This document shows, one piece after another, positions 1 through 15,000 of a DNA stretch of 39,986 bases. Positions within the stretch are counted from its first letter, which is position 1. Every line of letters begins with the position of its first letter. Under the pieces are notes generated by a model that had not been told where the DNA came from, searched no databases, and saw only the letters and a program-made list of their open reading frames with translations. This DNA is from UMGS1908 sp045588795 (lineage in GTDB: Bacteria; Bacillota; Clostridia; Christensenellales; UBA1242). A program made the position numbers and the translations under genes. Where the stretch lies: positions 1 through 39,986 of the forward strand of contig JAZNEY010000024.1 of NCBI GenBank assembly GCA_045588795.1, given 5' to 3'.

Positions 1-1
1 T

Positions 2-3000
2 GATGGAGATGGACACGCAGAGCCTGTATACTTCAACCCAGCAGATGGAAAGTTCTACGCAAAACGCACAGTTGACAAGTCATACATCTACGAGGCAGAC
101 ACAAAAGCCTTTACAGAGGTTGTGGAAATTGGTGGCGAGTATTACCTAGCAAACGAGAAAGACTACTATTCATATATAGGAAAAGAAACAGTATATTTAT
201 ATAAGAATGAATTATATACAAACTCAGCATCAAAAATCCAAGCATTCATTGACAACAATCTAGTGCTAACAGCATCAGCGATATACAACTTTGCACTTTA
301 CAATGGAGTATATTTCAGAGAAAGCAGAACAGAAAACGACACATTCGGGCTTACAATTGCAGACAAGTGGAATCCAGAAATTTCACTAGTTCAAAAGATT
401 GACCCATCAACTGGTGAGCCTCAAGTAGACGATAATGGCGACCCAGTATATGAAGAGCAAATAACATATGAAGATATCAACATTGAAGCATTATTTATGT
501 TATTTGACCAAGATGGAAATATAAGAGGCGACATAGCCTACTGGTTTGATGAAAAAGGAGCTCTAGCTGAAAAGGTTACCGTACTTATTGCAAGAGACAT
601 AGCGACAGAGGAAAAGTACAGAATAATAACAAGCGAGGCAGACATCAAGAAAGACTCAGAGGGTAACCCACTTGAAACAGTTCAGTCAGTTGAAATTGAA
701 CTTGCAGGGCTTGTATTTGACCCAACCTATCACGGAACAAAGAATGTATTTACAGATGACAAGCACACAGTAATAATTTCAAAACTTGCTCAATACTTTG
801 AAAGCGACAAACTTGCAGACTGGAACGAAACCGAGTTTACAGGAGATGAAAAAGACTACATCAACCTATACGAAAAAAGCGACAGCGAGTTATATGAAGT
901 CAAGGCAAACTTCCACGCAAACGAATTACTTGATATGCCAACATCAATCAACTACTTAGTTGCAGATGTAATAATTACGACCTATGACAACTTAAAATAC
1001 AACCTAGACAATGTGGCTAGCCCTGGCGAATATGACATTTGCCTAAGATATATCTATGACGCAGAAATTCAAAGATATGAATATCTTGGTGCACTTGGAA
1101 TTGAAACAGCAATGTTCTATGAAGTTGATGGCAGATATTACAGAATAACAGATGAAATTGGCGAAGAACACTTCTACGACCTAATTGTTGAAAGGACATA
1201 TGTAACAGATATTAAAGATGCACTTGGCGAGAATTACAGACTAATTGAACGCGAGGCAGTTCAATATGTATTTGACACTACCCCACTTGACCCTGTAACA
1301 TCAAGCGAGTTCTATCACTTATACACTGGAAAAATTGCTCAATACATTTACACAGAAAAATATAATGGAGCAGTTGTTCTTGGACAGAACTTAAAGAATG
1401 AATATATTTATTCATTAGAGATTGAGGGCTTGAAACTAACAAGCACGGGCTTTACAGAAGTTCCAACTCCAATCTATTACGCATATGAAGAACTTGACTT
1501 AACTGGTGCAAATGTAATAATCCGTACAAATTACGATTATGCAAACGCTAAAAAACTTTCATTTGATGAAACAAAAACCATTCTTCCATACTTCACAGCA
1601 GATGACCAAAGCACAAATTACGACGCAAGCAACACAACCGAGAAAGTTGTATACGACAGCGAGGGCAATGCAAGAGGTGTCGAGGGACTTACAAAGGTTT
1701 ACACATTCACAAACCCAATCAACCTACAAAAGATAGTTGTTTCTAAGGGCTCTGGGAATGTAACACTTGAAAAAGTTGTAACCTACAACAATGTAAATCT
1801 TTTAACATCATCTAATATGATAAGTGATGTTGAGATTGAGATTGCATACTACTATGCAAGTGGCTACAAAAAGAGTGGCATAGACATTTACAACTACCTA
1901 AGCACAGATGGCGACTTCTACTTCTACATAGTTGATGAAACGCTTGGCGGAGTTTACATCAAGAGTTCTGGAAAGATGTCAAATGTAAGTGGCACCGACA
2001 TATACGCATATGACTACCTATCACTTGTTGAGACCTCTTACCTAGATGAGAGCACCAACCGAGTATATTACGCAAAGGTATTTGTTGAGAAAGATGGTAA
2101 ATACCTAACGACAACAACAGCAATCACAGCCAACTTTGGAAAACTATATTATGGCTTTGCAGATGATGGAGTAGAAAGACTTGCACTTACAACCGACACA
2201 AAAACAAGAACATACTCATCATCAGGCTACATAAGAACAGCACACGCAAGCAACTCCGGTCAACAAGTAGACTTGCTTGGAAAGAGCATAATGACAAGCA
2301 CAACTCCAATCATCTACCCAAGTTTCCTAGCAGTTGCAAGCGTAACAAACCAAAGTTCAACCGACAAAGGCTTTATCTACGACAAGTCAACATATTACCA
2401 AATAGATTACAGCAGTAAAGAAATCACCAAGTACGGTTTACCGGGTGTAAAGGTACTTGATGGAGCACCTTACCCTAACACAGTTATTTCATTCAGTGTA
2501 AGACACAAGATACACGACCAAAGTGTTGTATACCTAGCACTTGAGATTGAAAAGGTATTCAGTGTAGAACTTGCGAACTATGTACAAATGAAAGACGGAA
2601 CAAACATTTCGCTCGAACATCAAACATACGCATTCAAAGACACTGAAACGAACATTGACTTAAACAACTACCCAGATGAAGTAATAGCAATAACAAACAA
2701 ACTTACATCTGAAAGTTTGTACTCATCAGACAAGTACAACCTCGCATCAAGTTCATTTGCAAAACCAAACTACTTACCAAACACCGGCGAAGTTATACTT
2801 TCAAGCAGAGATGTTGCAACAATAATGACATATGAATATGTAGACTACGAGAACAACCAATTAAAATCTGATTACACAGATATAAATTACATTTCAGACT
2901 ACCTATTCTATGACACACCAATGGTATTAATTGGCGACAGTTCTCAAAAGATGGGAGCAATCGGAACGGGTGCAAAGGTTTACGCAAAGCGAACAAACGC

Positions 3001-6000
3001 TCACGACTATTCAATCACAGTTGATAGCGCGACATATTACTATGAGGCAGATGACACCGCATCAATCTTCTACTTGCACTACGCTACCCCATTCTCATCA
3101 ATTCCAACAAATGCAAACCCATACGATTACACAAAGGTACTTGCATATGATGAGAACGGACAACAAAGTGCGACCTACTACTTTGAAAAGGTGAAGATAA
3201 CAAATTCAGCGGGAGACATCATTTACAAGAACGGAAACACTTCCGCACCATACTACTTATACACAAACGACATCACCTCGAACTTTATGCCATACGCATT
3301 TGATGAGACTTGGTCAAACAACACCAGCGACCCATACAGTGTTCGTGAAAGAATGTTAGCACTCAAAAACGGAAACGATAAGATTGTTGACAGATTAATA
3401 GCATCACACTTCAGATATAATGTAATAGATGGCTGTTGGTACGAAGTTGTATACGACATTTACAAAAATGCAACACTTAGAAATGACTACAACTACTGGA
3501 CAAGTGATTACAACAAGATTGAAAATGCCGGAACGATTGATATGCACACATACATACTTCAAGCAGATGGCTCACTAGTATTAACAAGTGAATGTACAAT
3601 CGACCAAATATGTAACGACCTATATTATGAGGACAACGCAGTAACAGAGTATGGCGAATTAATCATCTCTGGAACAACAAGTGCATACCGAACAACGATA
3701 TCATCAGTAAGCGACAAGGCAAAGAGTTATCAAGGATATTACAGAGCACTTCCATACAACATAAAGAACGCATATCTTGCAGACAGCAGTTACTTTATGA
3801 TAGGAGTTGAAGAAGTAATACTCGTAACAAACCCAACAATCACAATCACTGATGGCTTAAATTCAGTTATATACAGATTTAAAGAATGGCAAGCATTCAC
3901 AAGATACAACAGCGAAGTAATGTATAAAAACAGCGAAGTAACTTTTGAAAACGCAAACAATGCGACATTCAAGTTCACAAGCGACCTTGCAAAATATTAT
4001 GTATTCTTCCCTGTTTACGAAAGAGTCTACTCAGTAACACTAGAAAGCAGAGTTATTGATGGAGAATCTAACCAAGGTGGAACAATCACCACATACTATA
4101 AAGATGGAAAGAGAGTTGAGGGCGACAATCAAAAGATTGAGAACTCATCAAGCGACATTCACTTTATAGAGTACTCTTCAACAGGTAAAACTGAAAGTGC
4201 AGATGGAAAGACAAACCTAACCTACACATATGAAGAGATGGACATTGACAACTATATATTCACAACAGAATACCAAGCATTTGAAGTTGTGATTGATGAA
4301 AACACCGACCAAACGGTAGCACTTCCACTTTATGTATCAACAACAGAGGGTGCATTAAATGGCAGGGGCTATATGTCAGGAAAGGTACACTCATCAGCAT
4401 ACGCAGGTCCATTGTTTGCGGGAATTGCAGGTGGAACATCTTATGTATATAAATATGTATATAATAATGTTACAAAGCAATACTCACTTCAAAAGGTTAC
4501 AGATGCAAGCACAATTTCAAGCACGCTATATGATAAGATTTATTCAAACAACACCTATGTTAAAAGCACAGTTGACGCTGATACTACTGTTCCATATATG
4601 ATTGAACAAGCGATTGGTGCAAGCGACTTAAAAGTCGGCTACACCGATTTAGAGTATGGCGAAGAGGTTACAATCTTCAACATTCCGGGAGTTAACTACG
4701 GAGTAACCAAAGCAGGTACTAATAATGATTACCAATATTATTTATATTCATTATCTGAAATAGGTGCAAGCAAAGAGTTATTACCAATCAACTACTCAAA
4801 CGGAAGATACTTCTTCGTACTTGACAAAGATGGTAATTACCTAAGCGTAGACACAATAGTAAATGACTTTATTGAAAGAAACCCAGAATCATACAGCAAA
4901 CTTGCAATACTTTACGATATAAGTCAATACTCATCTGATGGAAAGATTGATGAGAAATATCTAACCTACTACGACAAGACAATGAGACAACCAACATTTA
5001 CATCAACCGCTCAACTATTCTCATTTGCACTAACACTTTACAGAGAGGGTTATGAGGGAATCCGCGATATCCTTGCTCCAATGTTTAAAGACCTTGAAAG
5101 TGCAGATGGTCCAGAATATTTCGTATACTATATGAACCCAGTTAACTACTTGTTCGAAAGCGGATATTCAAACGCACAAATCACACACAGTTCTGCAAAA
5201 CTTAACAGAACAACAAGTGCAAACATTGTAAGATTAAATCTAGACAGCAAAGATGAAGAGTTCATTCAACAACTTTACACAACAAAGAAAATCTCAATGT
5301 CAACAAACACCTCACTAATGAGTGCAATCAAGACAGGCATTTACTTTGATGTATATTCAGTTGATGACAATGCTCCAAATCTTTACATCACACACACATC
5401 AACCGGCAGACGCCACACCTACACAAAGGTTAACGCAATTGACCTAAAGGGCGGTAGTGCAATCCTATTCTACTCAGCAAGTGCAAACAGATATGTAATA
5501 AATGCAGGAACAGAAGTTACCGGTCTTGAACTTGCCGGCAACCTATTGAAAGCAAGAACAATCAACGGTGAAACCTACTACTTCTACATCACAACAACAA
5601 GCACAAGCCTAACCCTAACCAAACAAGCAGATGGCGACAACTTCGCAAGAGAGATTGTTCAAAAAGCGAACTATGTTGGAATTGAGGGCAACGACAGTAA
5701 AAGTGGCGAGTGGTATGTTTCAGCAGACACATATTACAGTGGAATGGACAATGTTTCACTCAACCAAAACTTCGACAGACACACAATCATTCAGTTGCAA
5801 GCAGTAGCAGATGATGGATACAGATTCGAGGGCTGGTATTTCGCTCAATACAACGAAGCGACTGATGAATTTGTAATCACCGAAAGAGTTGGCGGAACCA
5901 ATGATGGATATGCTTATTTAGATGAAATCAAGCACCTTGAACTTGTTGGTGAAAATTATGTAACAGTTGAGGGTGTAGAGGGCTTTGGTCTTTCAGGCGA

Positions 6001-9000
6001 ATCGCAATACTTAAAAGACGCAAATGGCAGAGTTGAAACTTTACCAGAAGCACTTGAAAACCTATACGCCGGAAAATTTATCACATATGCAGTCGTAAAT
6101 GGTACAAGAAAAAATGTTACATACGACTCAGCAAAACTTCAATATCTAGATGATAGGGGCAATGTCATAAAAGCAAGTGCCCCAAGTGATGACACTGATG
6201 AAATCAAGATTTATTCGCGTCAAGTATTTGAGGGTAATGATGGAAATTATTATTACGATTACAACCTAACATTCCAAGTTCCAACAGAACTTATAAAGTT
6301 CATTGATGACAATGAATACACCCTATTCTCTCAAACACAATTTGAGTTAGAGTCAAACGCAACAAACCTTGTATACAAATATGAAGAAACCAATGGCAAC
6401 AAATACTATTACCAAGATATGAATGGCACAGATAACGACCCATTTATGGTGAACTCAAAAGGCGAATATGTTTCAATGCTTAACACAAGCGGAGATGCAC
6501 TAAACTACAACTCATATGTTGGAACAGTTACATCAAACAACATTGTTTCATCACTAACAAGCGCACTTCGACTTGAGGGCTCAATTGATTTAACAATTCA
6601 AAATCAATCAGACAACTTCACCATTAAGAAAGCGGGCGAACCAATTGCAAAACTTGGCATTGGAACAAAGCTTAACCCAATTTCATTTGGAGAAAATCCA
6701 AACGCAAAGGGACTATTATACTCAGGCGGAAAGTTATATCCAGCAGTACAAATCAACTACACATATAAAGACACTGGATATCTTGCAATGAGATTTGTCG
6801 TTACAGTAAGCGTTTCACCAAGCGGAGACATTAACTTCGCTATTACAACAAATTACTTTAACAACGAAGAGACAGGCACAAGCCTAACAATTTCAAACGA
6901 GAATGAACTTGAAACACTTCTAACGCTAATTAACACAAAGGGCGAAGCAAAATACCTTGAAGAATTTAGCGGTATGACAGTTCAATCAAACATAAATGCA
7001 CTTTCTGCAAGGGGCGGAGAAAATCCGGGCGGAAACAATTATGTATATGATTTCCATTACAGCGTTTCAAAAGCACAAATCAGTGCAAGCGGAAGTTCGT
7101 ACAATTACATTGTAAGTTACTACCACGAAATGCTTAACCCATTTGGAACACTTACAAGCAAGGTTTCGGTATTTGAAAATGTAACGGGCCTCACAACATT
7201 CACAGTTTACGAAAGCACACCAATAAGCCTTGAATACAAATATGCAAGAACACCAAGCAATATGATGGACGCTACTGGAATGGGTGCATTCAGCAGTCTT
7301 ATGAAACCATACGGAGCGTTCTACACATTCACAACCGGAGGCTTTGATTTAAAAGAACTCGGCATTAAACAACTTGATTCAACGGGTAACGAGTCAACCA
7401 CCTCACTTACAACATTGTATTACAGACTTGCAGATGACACATTCTATTACCTAGATTACGCAGTTGATGTAACAACCGGAAGTACAACATTAAAACTAAC
7501 CGCACTTAATATGGGTGAAGAGTTCACAACTGAGCAAGCACAAAATGGCGAGGCAATCTTCAACCTAAAAGCAACAGTAAACAAACTAAGCGAAGATGAC
7601 GCAGGTGAAAGGGTTTACTTGCACGAGGGCAGACTTTACAGGACCCGCGAAGATGGCGCATACACAGTCAAGGGCGACACATTAACAATCAACCAACTAC
7701 GCGAAAATGTATACATTGTTGCAAGATTTATCGAGAACTATTACACACTTGTATTTGCAGACCAAAACGAAAACAGCACAATCCACGTTGAGGATATGTA
7801 CTATTTCGACTACGAAAGCAACAACAACGCAACAATCTTAAATGCAGATGGCGTTAAGATTCAAAGCGCAAACAGTGTTGAAACAGTCAAGTTTGGAAAT
7901 ATCTCAATGGAATACTCAATCAAGGGTGAGATGATTCCAAAGACAGCAAACCAAAAACTTCCAGATGAAGATGGTGCACTGTATGAGTACTATGTAGCCT
8001 ACTACAAAAACGGACAAGATGGTAAAGATGCGGGCGAGCAACCTGAACAAGTTACCGTATACAGTTTAGAAAACAAGTACACAAACCCGAACTTTGACCC
8101 ATATTCAGCCAAGTTCTACACCTTGTACAGAGGAAGAATGTACGAAATCAAGGCTGGCGAAAGTGGAAAGAGAGACATAGCAAATTACGACTTTGGCTCA
8201 TACATATTCGAGCAGAAGTTCGCGACCGACCAAATCAAAACGCTAAGCAGTGCAATAATTGACTATGAGGGCACCGACTACTACGCATTTACAATCACCT
8301 ACCTCACCGAAGATGAGTTCCAAAACCTATCGCAAGGAAAGGGTGCAAAGACAAAGACCGCAACAATTTACTCAAGCGAGTCAAGTCTTGGAATTCAATA
8401 CGCAGACAACAACGGAGTCAGAGTTGGCTACTTAGTTGATGGAAACGGAGAAATGCTAACATCTGGACTTGGAGTTATGAGCGGAAGTGCAGGAGATGAG
8501 TTCAAGACATCAATTGAATGCCCAGTACTTGAGGGTGGCTATTACACATTACCGCTACCTAGCGGAAATGAGATTGCATACATAAGAAGTATTGAAAAGA
8601 CAGGCGGAGATTACAACACAGCAGATTACTCATATTTATCAGCATTAACACAAAAACTTAGCCTAAAGACAGATAAAGATGGAAATGTTGTTGATGTAAT
8701 AAATCCAAAGGATATGACAATTTCAATTTCAGATGGTACCGAAGCAAAGGTTGGCGGAAGCAAGTTATCTGTAAACTTTGTAAATCAAGGTATATACATT
8801 GATACAAACACAACACTCGTTATAATTGTAAGTTGTGATGCAAAGAGCAAAATTTCTGCAAGTTACACAACAAACCCATTCTACGAATTAACCCCACTAT
8901 TCTACCCATCAGAAGAGTTTGTCAGCAGAAACGCACAAAACTACAACACAGAGGACAAATATTATGAAAAATTATATTATGCATATCTCGTAACATTCAA

Positions 9001-12000
9001 CAGAAGTCTTGAAAACGAGTACAGCGAATATATGACGCAACAATCTCGTGGCGAAAGCATAATGTTTGACACAACCGAACTTGAAAGCGACACATTCAAG
9101 AACTTGTATCAATTGAATGATAAAGAACAATTCCTATCAGACTTTGGAACAAATGTACTTGAAGAGGACACAAGAACCGCAGAAATTCTCGGAATTGAAG
9201 ATAACATTTACACATTCTACAACTACTCACAATACACCGAGAAAACACTAGTTCGTGGCTACTCATACTACTCACAAGCAACTCGCTCATTCTACGAAGA
9301 AGTTTACGAGGGCGAAACATTCAAAGGCTACTATGCATACATACTTGGCGACAACTATGATTCAGAAAGCATAGTACACGGATTTAACGCATCAGAGTAC
9401 AACGCAAACTTATTAAATCACGAAATAAATCCATACTACACGATAGCCGGCAGGCCAATTTATATGTGCATTGGAAACAGTGATGGCTCGCCAGCGGGAG
9501 GACTTGAACAACTTGAAAGAATACTTCAAAGAGATTACGGTTTCACATTTGTAAAAGATTCATATACATTGATGGAGGTTTCAACAGACATTTATGCAAT
9601 GCACAAGAAACCTACCCCATCATCAATCAAGGTAACCGAGTCAACACTAAACGAGTATTCAATAATCGCACAACAATTCTTGTACTTTATGGATACAACA
9701 ATGTCAGATATATCAATAGCGTCAATCAGAGCTGAACTTGATGTATATGGCGGAGACGGAGACAGGTATTATGAAAAATACCTAAGCCGTGAACTGGCAC
9801 TAAACGGTGAAAACAGTACCGACAAGACAGTTTACACAGGTGTCAACGGAGTTCTATCTAAGCTGTACAACGAATACCTAACCCGAAGAAACTCATATGA
9901 AACGAACGGAGACAAAACCGTACTTGAAAGTTACATTTTAAATGTTGTGAATAACCTAATTTCACTAACACACGGAGGAAGTTATTCAGACGCAAAAGAA
10001 GCAGTTAAATTCTTATTTGCAAGTTATTATGATGAGGTAAGTGCTTCTTACACTGGCGAGGGCTTGTTCTATCATTACATTGACAACGAAAAAATGCCAG
10101 AGGGCTCAACAAACCTATTAAATGTTGCACCTTACCTATTATCATTACAAACTGCAACAGCAGATGATGAAAAAGAAATCTTCCTATCTGCTTGCGACAT
10201 CTTATTTGACTTTACAATATACAGAATAGTTGAACTTGCACATACCTACTTTGGAAACGCAAGACTTGTAATAAACGAAGATTGGAAAGCAGAGATTGAA
10301 TCAGAGGAAGATTACTTGCAATTATATGAACTAGACACAATGAGTATTTTCTACAATGATGGAGCAACTGGTTCAAAGACAGAAATCACATTCAACGCAT
10401 TACTTGGCTATGCTCAATCATATTTAAAGGAAGCAAAATACGGATACGAGAAATTCACCCAAATTGCAAAAGACTTAGGTCTAACCGCTGAGGAACTTTC
10501 AGCAAGTATGACTCGCAACCCTGCCTCATTCAAGATTTTGTACAATCAAATGACAGAAAACTTGAAGAGATTGTATTTCAGAAACAAATACCAAAACAAC
10601 AACTGGGATACAACCCACGCACTAGACTTAATGAGAAACTACTTGCAGTGTTACAACGATTACAACGAATTAATCGGCAAACTTCAATATATAAGCGAAA
10701 AGAACTTCTCGCAATCGGGAGCATTAAATATCTTAAGATTCAGTTCAATAGTTGTTTACGCTCTTGATTTACAAGCCTCAATTCTAAATTACAACGAGGG
10801 CAAAGCAGATGATGATTCAACACCAGAAAACGAATATGTTGAGGGCTTCTACGAGACCCTATCACCATACGAGTTTGTTGAAGATGATGGCGACCCAAGC
10901 ACAATTGAAGCAGAGAGCGAGAACTTCATTAAACTTTATGAATTCTTTGCAGGTGTCGGCAGAGACGACATCACAGTGCTTGACACTGACGCAGATGTTG
11001 AAGCAAAAGACCTACAAAGATGGTACAAAGACTACGGTGATGATTTGACATCATTCTATGCTGGAACGGGCTTACACGAAGAAAGCCTAGAAGCAAAAGC
11101 GTACATTGAATATTTAAGAATATACAATAAATTCAAAGACAACATTGAAGATTTAAGTTACTACTACACACTTGATGAAAACAAGTTATATGCACCAACC
11201 GGCCAATACAAAACAATGACAATTGCAATTGACACACTAATGACAGTCAAAGCAAGAGCACTTGATGGAGTTGGAGCAAAGAACAATGAGTTTACTGCAA
11301 TTCAAGATGAAGATTACACAACAGTAAAACTTGCAGATGGAAACATCTACAACATAAGATTTGCTGGTTGGTATTATTCAAACCAAGCAAACACATCAAT
11401 CTCATCAGACTTTGAAAATATGACCCTACTTACAACCGACTATCAATCAGGCTTAATTGCAATGCAAAACAACACAACAATGATAGCAGTTTACAGAACA
11501 TTCGAGTACTGGTCATTCACATATAACCCAAGTGAAGTAAGAGTAAGAATCAACCAAACACACGACTCATTTGGAAATCCTCTAACCTACTCAACAGACA
11601 GCGTAACTGGAAACATTACAATTTCAGGATACTTTGATACAGGTACAAACATTGATGCAACTGTTACCCCACTTGCTGGAAAGGCATTTACATCAATTGA
11701 AAACAACTACCACAAAGTAAAAGCATTTAATGAGGCAGGAGATGAAGTTGAACTAGATAGTTTAGACGCAGTAAGATATGAATATGCTTCAAGCACTGAC
11801 CCACTTAATGCAATGCTAGTTGGAACAACAATTGAGACAAACACAAAGAGTGAAATCAACAATGCAATTGCAACAAGAACACTTCGAATGATGGTATCAT
11901 CAAAGACTTGGGAATTTGACCCATCAACACTTGAAGCAAGTGCAAAAGATATTAACTCATTTGTACTCAAAGCAGAGGAAGCAAAACTCGTAGTATTCAA

Positions 12001-15000
12001 AATCTACGGTTCAATAAGTGCTGACAAAGATGGCAACTATGTTGATGTATTCAATTACACAATCAACTGGTGGAAGAATTCAGACCCAACAAATATGAAT
12101 CTAATCACAGTTGACAAAACAGGTGCAAGCAACTTTGACCCAGAACTTTACATTGAAGAACTATTCGACCAAGAGGGAAATGTAATTGGTTCAAGATATC
12201 TTGGTGTTGATGAATTTATGCAACCAATCCAAATTGCATATGCAACAGAGACAAGCCCACTTCACTATTACATCTTTGGATACTTCAAAGAGGACACAAC
12301 AGTGTCAATATCTACCTCATCAGACAAGGGAACAGAGTTTTTAGATGCTTGGTATGTAGATGGCGAAGAAGAAAAGACTGCACAAGATGAAAACGGAAAC
12401 ACAATCATCAAGGTAACAACTGATGACCTAGCCCACCTAGCAGTTGGTTATTACGACAAACAAAGAGTTGACTTACAAGTTAACACAGTAATAATGAATG
12501 GCACATATGACGGAAGTGAGGGAAAGACCCCATTTGAATTTGGAACAGAAATTCCAGCATACAAAACATTACTTGATGATTTACTTGATGGAATTATGGA
12601 AGATTCAAACGGAATTGCCCTAAACTACGGAAAAGATGGAGCAAGATATGTTAACGGACAAAAAGCAGATGATGTTGGAAACACATTAATGCTTAAATAC
12701 TACGGATTTGATAGCACAGTGAAAGACAACTATGTACCAAACGCTTCAGGCTATCCAACATATCAATACAATTCACTATCCGAGTTTACAATAGTTACTC
12801 CAGAATATGTATACACAGATATGTACACATACAAATTTGTTGGTTGGTACAGCGTATCAAGCGGAAAATCAACTTTGGTTGCAACAACGAATGTGGTTGA
12901 CACACTAAAAGTTGATGGAAAACTTAGACTTGACGCAGTATACGAGATACTTCCAAAAGTTGACCTAGTAACAGACACAGCGAACTCTAACCTATCAGTT
13001 GAGACAGGCAACCCAGCCGGAATTTACGACTTCTTATACGGAAGAATTCCAGTAGGTGCTGAGTCAACAATCAGAGGCAACGCACAAACTGGCAGACAAC
13101 TAAAAGAAGTTATCTTCCACTATACAAACGCAAAAGGCGAGCAAACACTTGTACTTGATATGAACACATTGACCCGTGAAAATTGGGTAAGACTATTCCC
13201 TATTTACAAAGATGGAAAAATCACAACCCAAATTACTTGGCAAGAAACTGAGGACAATGGCAGGTCAACATACGAAACGACAACGAACCTTGAAAATCTA
13301 ACCAAGATAGAAATCACAACGGTACAAAACGCAAATGTGAACTTAGCATTCTCAGTTTACCAAACAGAGTTCTACGATAAACTACTTGCGACCAACACAA
13401 TTGATATGTCAAACCTACCATATATGAAGAATGATGCAAGTGATGAAGATTCATATTTATTATCAAAACGAGATAAATTTGAAATGTTCGCAGAGTATCA
13501 AAAATTCTATGTTGAAGATTTGACAAAAGATGAAAAGACTGGCATTTACAGATTTAACAAAAATCTCGCAAATCAAGGCTTTACAATTTCTGCTCCAATG
13601 GTAACATTCGAGGGCAAGACAACAAGATTTATTGGTTGGTATGTAGATGGAAAACTTGTTTCAACAGATGTAAGCTATTTTGCATACTATTCAAACGAAA
13701 CAAACAAATTCCCACAAACAAAGGTTAACGCAGGCGAGGACATCTTAATTGAGGCAAGATTCAGCGTAAGCCCAACCGCAAGTATTCTTCAAGATGAGGG
13801 CGAGGAAAACTCAGGATTCACCGTTCTTCAAATAATTGATGGAGACCCAGCAGTACTACTTCAACCATTCGCATCAAGCGAAGAACTCACAAGTGTATTA
13901 CTTGCAAACTTTGGTAAATATCAACCAGAAGTTTACACAACATTCAACGGTGTCAAAGTTAACACCCCATCAGGATTTTATAATCTAGTTGGACTTGATG
14001 GCGACAGCGAGAAGTTATATGCAACTTCTGAGGGCGAGTTAAGACCAACAGCGTTCTATGTATATGATGAAGTACTTGGTATGCTTACAGAGTTAGAAGT
14101 CAAGAGAGATAGAACACGCAGATACACAGTAATCCCATTTGCAGACTTTGCCGGAAAGACGGTAGTAGTTAACTACTCAACAGCAAGTATGGATGACCTA
14201 GGTGTTAACTTCACAGTAATGCAAACATACAACGGAACACTTACAAGAACAAGCAGTGCTGGAAACATAACTGCAACAATCTCACTGATGACAAACAGCC
14301 CAAGCGGAATGAATGTTTCAGCGACAAACAACATCTTGCAAGCAGACCTAGTAGATGGCAAACTTGAAATGTGCAGTACAACATTCCCATACGCAGAATT
14401 CTCAACAGGCGAGGCAAGTGAAGTTACACTTGAACTAGATAAACTTCAAGCGAACTTTGCTGGTTGGTATGTAAATGGAGAGTTTATCGGAAATGCACAA
14501 ACGGTAAAATTCAACCCAGACAATGGCGATATAATTGAAGCAAGGTATTACTCACAAACAAGAGTATTTGCATTTGAGGCAATCACAACAAGTTATGTAA
14601 ACGGTAAATTCGTTACAATGCGAGAATCGACAAACTTGGTAGCACTTGTTACAAACGGAAACACAGCAAGTTCAACAATTGACAATGCAACGGTTTCAGG
14701 AGCAGGCGTACCAACATCACCATACTACATTTATTCAAGCAGAAATGGCTTGATTGACCGAGTTGAAGCACTTGGAAGCACTCAAATCAGATTGTACGCA
14801 AAATCAGAACTATCAGGCGGTGCATTTGTACTTCGTGGATTCTACTACGAAACAGCAAGCGGACAACAAGTACAAATCAAATCAACACTTGAAACTGGAA
14901 GCTCATATGTTGGTGAAATCAACTTCAAATCATCAGATATCCCAGAGGGCGTTACAAAAATCTATGCACACTATGGTGCATCAACCAAGTTAACGGTTGA

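Noticed and set aside
2774..2788. L-P-N-T-G in the giant protein, resembling a sortase signal
   Set aside because: It lies about 8500 residues before the C-terminus with no following hydrophobic span and basic tail, so it cannot act as a sorting signal.
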